A stretch of 64,000 nucleotides of DNA from Chryseobacterium senegalense (GTDB lineage: Bacteria; Bacteroidota; Bacteroidia; Flavobacteriales; Weeksellaceae): assembly GCA_001403755.1 (NCBI GenBank), contig CYUH01000013.1:124001-188000 (forward strand), in the 5' to 3' direction. Of the stretch, positions 61,950 through 64,000 are shown piece after piece. The notes under the pieces were generated by a model, which was not told the origin of the DNA, searched no databases, and saw nothing but the letters and a program-made list of their open reading frames with translations. The translations under genes were made by a program, and so were the position numbers. Positions within the stretch are counted from its first letter, which is position 1. Each line of letters begins with the position of its first letter.

Positions 61950-62711
61950 TTACTTCACTTTCACATAAATATGTCGGATGTTTCCCACTCCAGTTTCGCG
62001 TTCGTCGATTTGTATTTTGCTGATATTTTTGATTAATGGCAAAAGTTTGGGGAAACCGAAATTTCGTGGATCAAAATCTGGTTTCTTTTTGATGATGAAA
62101 CTTCCGAGATTCCCGAGAAAAGTCCAGCCGTCCTCATCCGCCAAAGCGTTGATGCTTTCGGTAATCAACTTCACGGTTCGGGCATCGATTTTACTCAATG
62201 GTTCCTGTTTTTTCTTGGTTTTGGTGGCTTTTTTAGCAACGGTATTTTCAGGTTCTTCAGCACTTTCGCTATCTTCAGTACTGTTGAGAATTTCCAGATA
62301 AATAAATTTATCACAAGCAGAAATAAATGGTTTTGGTGTTTTCTTTTCCCCAAATCCAATGACGGTCATTCCGGCTTCTCGCAATCGTGTTGCCAATCTC
62401 GTAAAATCGCTATCGCTGGAAACAATACAAAATCCGGTCACTTTTTCGGAATACAAAATATCCATTGCATCGATGATTAATGCACTGTCGCTAGAGTTTT
62501 TCCCGGTCGTGTAGCTGTATTGCTGAATCGGCGTGATGGCATTTTCCAGCAAAACATTTTTCCATCCGGAAACGGTAGGTTTGGTCCAATCAGCATAAAT
62601 TCTTTTGATGGTTGGTGTTCCGTTTTTCGAAATTTCTTCCAGCATTTCCTTCACATTTTTATAAGGAACATTATCGGCATCGATGAGTACGGCTAATTTA
62701 TCGTCGGTCAT
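61950..62711 (-). CDS. NYN domain protein with C-terminal OST-HTH/LOTUS domain
   Basis: A 253-residue protein. The N-terminal NYN (LabA/PIN-like) nuclease domain has AVLIDADNVPYKNVKEML at about 7-24, SDSALIIDAMD and CIVSSDSDFTRLATRLREAG with the acidic metal-binding residues (about 90-118). A Lys/Glu linker (about 150-185) leads to a LOTUS-type winged helix (LITESINALADEDGWTFLGN to RHIYVKVK). Such proteins are predicted RNases that use the LOTUS part to bind RNA or partner proteins. Function in this organism unknown. Confidence 0.88.
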   Translation of the reverse strand: MTDDKLAVLIDADNVPYKNVKEMLEEISKNGTPTIKRIYADWTKPTVSGWKNVLLENAITPIQQYSYTTGKNSSDSALIIDAMDILYSEKVTGFCIVSSDSDFTRLATRLREAGMTVIGFGEKKTPKPFISACDKFIYLEILNSTEDSESAEEPENTVAKKATKTKKKQEPLSKIDARTVKLITESINALADEDGWTFLGNLGSFIIKKKPDFDPRNFGFPKLLPLIKNISKIQIDERETGVGNIRHIYVKVK

Positions 62712-62882
62712 ATTTTTTATCTTTTTTTAATGATTGCACTTTGTACAATTTACCCAAATTTACATTAAATCTTTCAAATAAAGCCACTAAAAGGCCGATA
62801 AATATAATTTAATGAAAGGATAATAATCACAAAGACTTTTCAATTCCCATCAATGTTCGGGTACATTTACTAATTTTACCCC

Positions 62883-63965
62883 ATGCAAAGTCACCGAAAA
62901 ATCATTCATGTTGATATGGACGCATTTTATGCTTCCGTGGAGCAGCATGACAATCCGGAACTTCGCGGGAAACCGGTTTGTGTAGGTGGCGGACAATATG
63001 GTGTAGTAGCGGCAGCAAGTTACGAAGCCCGAAAATATGGAGTTCGGTCCGCAATGCCCGGAAGAATGGCCTTGGAAAAATGTCCGCATTTAATTGTTGT
63101 GAAACCCAGGTTCCAGCGTTACAAAGAAATTTCAATGCAAATTCGCGAGATTTTTCATGAATATACCGATCTTGTTGAACCGCTTTCTTTGGACGAAGCT
63201 TATTTGGATGTCACCGAAAATAAAAAAGGAATTTCTTCTGCGAATGACATAGCAAGGGAAATCCGAAGAAAAATTTATGAAAAAACCGGACTTACAGCCT
63301 CTGCTGGAATTTCGGTGAATAAATTTCTTGCGAAAGTTGCTTCCGACTACCACAAGCCAAACGGGCAGAAAACCATTCATCCAACTCAAATTTTGGATTT
63401 TATGGAAGATTTGCCGATTGAAAAGTTCTACGGAATCGGGAAAGTAACGGCCAACAAAATGCATGAATTGCATATTTATAAAGGTGCCGACTTAAAGAAA
63501 AAATCTTTGGAAGAACTCGTCAGGATTTTTGGAAAATCGGGGAATTATTACTACAATGTCGTCCGTGGCGTTCACCACAGCGAGGTAAAACCTCATCGTA
63601 TCCAGAAAAGTGTGGCGGTGGAGGAAACTTTCTGGGACAATCTTTTGGATGAAGAAGCTGTTTTCGCTCAGCTGAAAACCATCAGCCAGGAGCTTGAAAA
63701 CCGACTTAGCAAAAAAGAAATCAAAGGAAAAACATTAACTCTAAAAATTAAATACAAAGATTTTACCCAATATACCCGCAGCAAAACGAAGGAAACTTAT
63801 TTTCTAAATCACTCCGAATTTTATGAAACAGCGAAAAAACTTTGGGAACTTCGTCCCTTCGATAAACCAGTTAGGTTGTTGGGGCTTTCGCTTTCTAACC
63901 TCAACACTTTAGAAAAAAAGCAAGTTTCGGTACAGTTGAAAATTCCTTTTACAGAATACGAATAA
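62883..63965 (+). CDS. dinB: DNA polymerase IV
   Basis: DinB is the Y-family translesion polymerase. The 360 residues show IIHVDMDAFYASVEQ (about 6-20), the catalytic SLDEAYLDVT (about 101-110), KVASDYHKPNGQ and EKFYGIGKVTANKMHEL with the HhH region, and a little finger domain at the C-terminus. Length fits. No recognised SOS-box or -7 element upstream; the gene is single, with 171 bases of A/T-rich sequence before it holding nothing I could identify. Confidence 0.95.
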   Translation: MQSHRKIIHVDMDAFYASVEQHDNPELRGKPVCVGGGQYGVVAAASYEARKYGVRSAMPGRMALEKCPHLIVVKPRFQRYKEISMQIREIFHEYTDLVEPLSLDEAYLDVTENKKGISSANDIAREIRRKIYEKTGLTASAGISVNKFLAKVASDYHKPNGQKTIHPTQILDFMEDLPIEKFYGIGKVTANKMHELHIYKGADLKKKSLEELVRIFGKSGNYYYNVVRGVHHSEVKPHRIQKSVAVEETFWDNLLDEEAVFAQLKTISQELENRLSKKEIKGKTLTLKIKYKDFTQYTRSKTKETYFLNHSEFYETAKKLWELRPFDKPVRLLGLSLSNLNTLEKKQVSVQLKIPFTEYE

Positions 63966-64000
63966 TAAATCATTGTTTTAAAAATTAAAAAAAATAGTTC

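Noticed and set aside
1..64000. CRISPR arrays, tRNA genes, rRNA genes, phage genes
   Set aside because: No regularly spaced repeats, no cloverleaf-type sequences and no phage structural genes were found on either strand.

Overview
The window comes from a low-GC member of the Bacteroidota, most likely a flavobacterium of the Chryseobacterium type (Weeksellaceae). Support: secreted proteins with type IX secretion (T9SS) sorting tails of types A and B, an OmpA pair with thrombospondin-3 repeats, a gliding-type C-terminal domain, the rpmB-rpmG-DUF4295 cluster, no Shine-Dalgarno sequences, and repeated promoter elements of the Bacteroidota form TAnnTTTG (often with TTG about 17-23 bases upstream). 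The content is mostly core chromosome: protein quality control and translation (clpX, greA, dtd, gltX, tsf, fmt, rpmH/F/G/B, ftsY), fatty acid synthesis (accA, accB-accC), cofactors (pdxA, ribE, folK, folA, coaD, glyA), envelope building (murB, murI, ddl, lpxK, ftsE), amino acids (rocD, proC, an aminotransferase) and DNA maintenance (recQ, dinB).

Layout. 0-9 kb: a T9SS cargo protein cut by the window edge, clpX-HIT-greA, small lipoproteins, dtd, a hydrolase, a frameshifted DUF1304 gene and a second T9SS protein. 9-18 kb: nrnA, rpmH, ftsE, accA, gltX, a cupin, three glycosyltransferase-like genes and rocD. 18-26 kb: pdxA-DUF177-rpmF, then accB-accC with its own promoter and terminator, and on the other strand ribE-histidine kinase-trmN6. 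26-37 kb: tsf alone, a T9SS type B protein, recQ-fmt, tandem OmpA-like porins, folK and sppA. 37-42 kb: ftsY and the rpmB-rpmG-DUF4295 operon, with two secreted-protein genes between them and the same 28-base terminator at both junctions. 42-52 kb: proC (interrupted), murB, aminotransferase, an M3 peptidase, a DUF2807 lipoprotein, a VOC gene (interrupted), the lemA-TPM-TPM operon, folA. 51.5-52.9 kb: an intact IS3-family (IS150-like) element. 53-64 kb: glyA, Smr protein, DUF3822-rsmD, murI, a TRIC-type channel, coaD, ddl, lpxK-purine nucleoside phosphorylase, a NYN-LOTUS protein and dinB.

No CRISPR array, phage, defence island, tRNA, rRNA or riboswitch is visible, and I do not see a clearly new multi-gene system. 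The most unusual features are: (1) the insertion sequence sits in the loop of a rho-independent terminator, whose two arms now lie 1.4 kb apart, with a TTG target duplication; (2) four genes are broken by a single change each (DUF1304 and a large surface protein by frameshift, proC and a VOC protein by in-frame stop); (3) the adhesin-like pair is inserted between DUF4295 and ftsY and flanked by duplicated terminators; (4) lpxK looks leaderless; and (5) a hairpin-rich intergenic element at 44.83-44.93 kb looks like a dispersed repeat.
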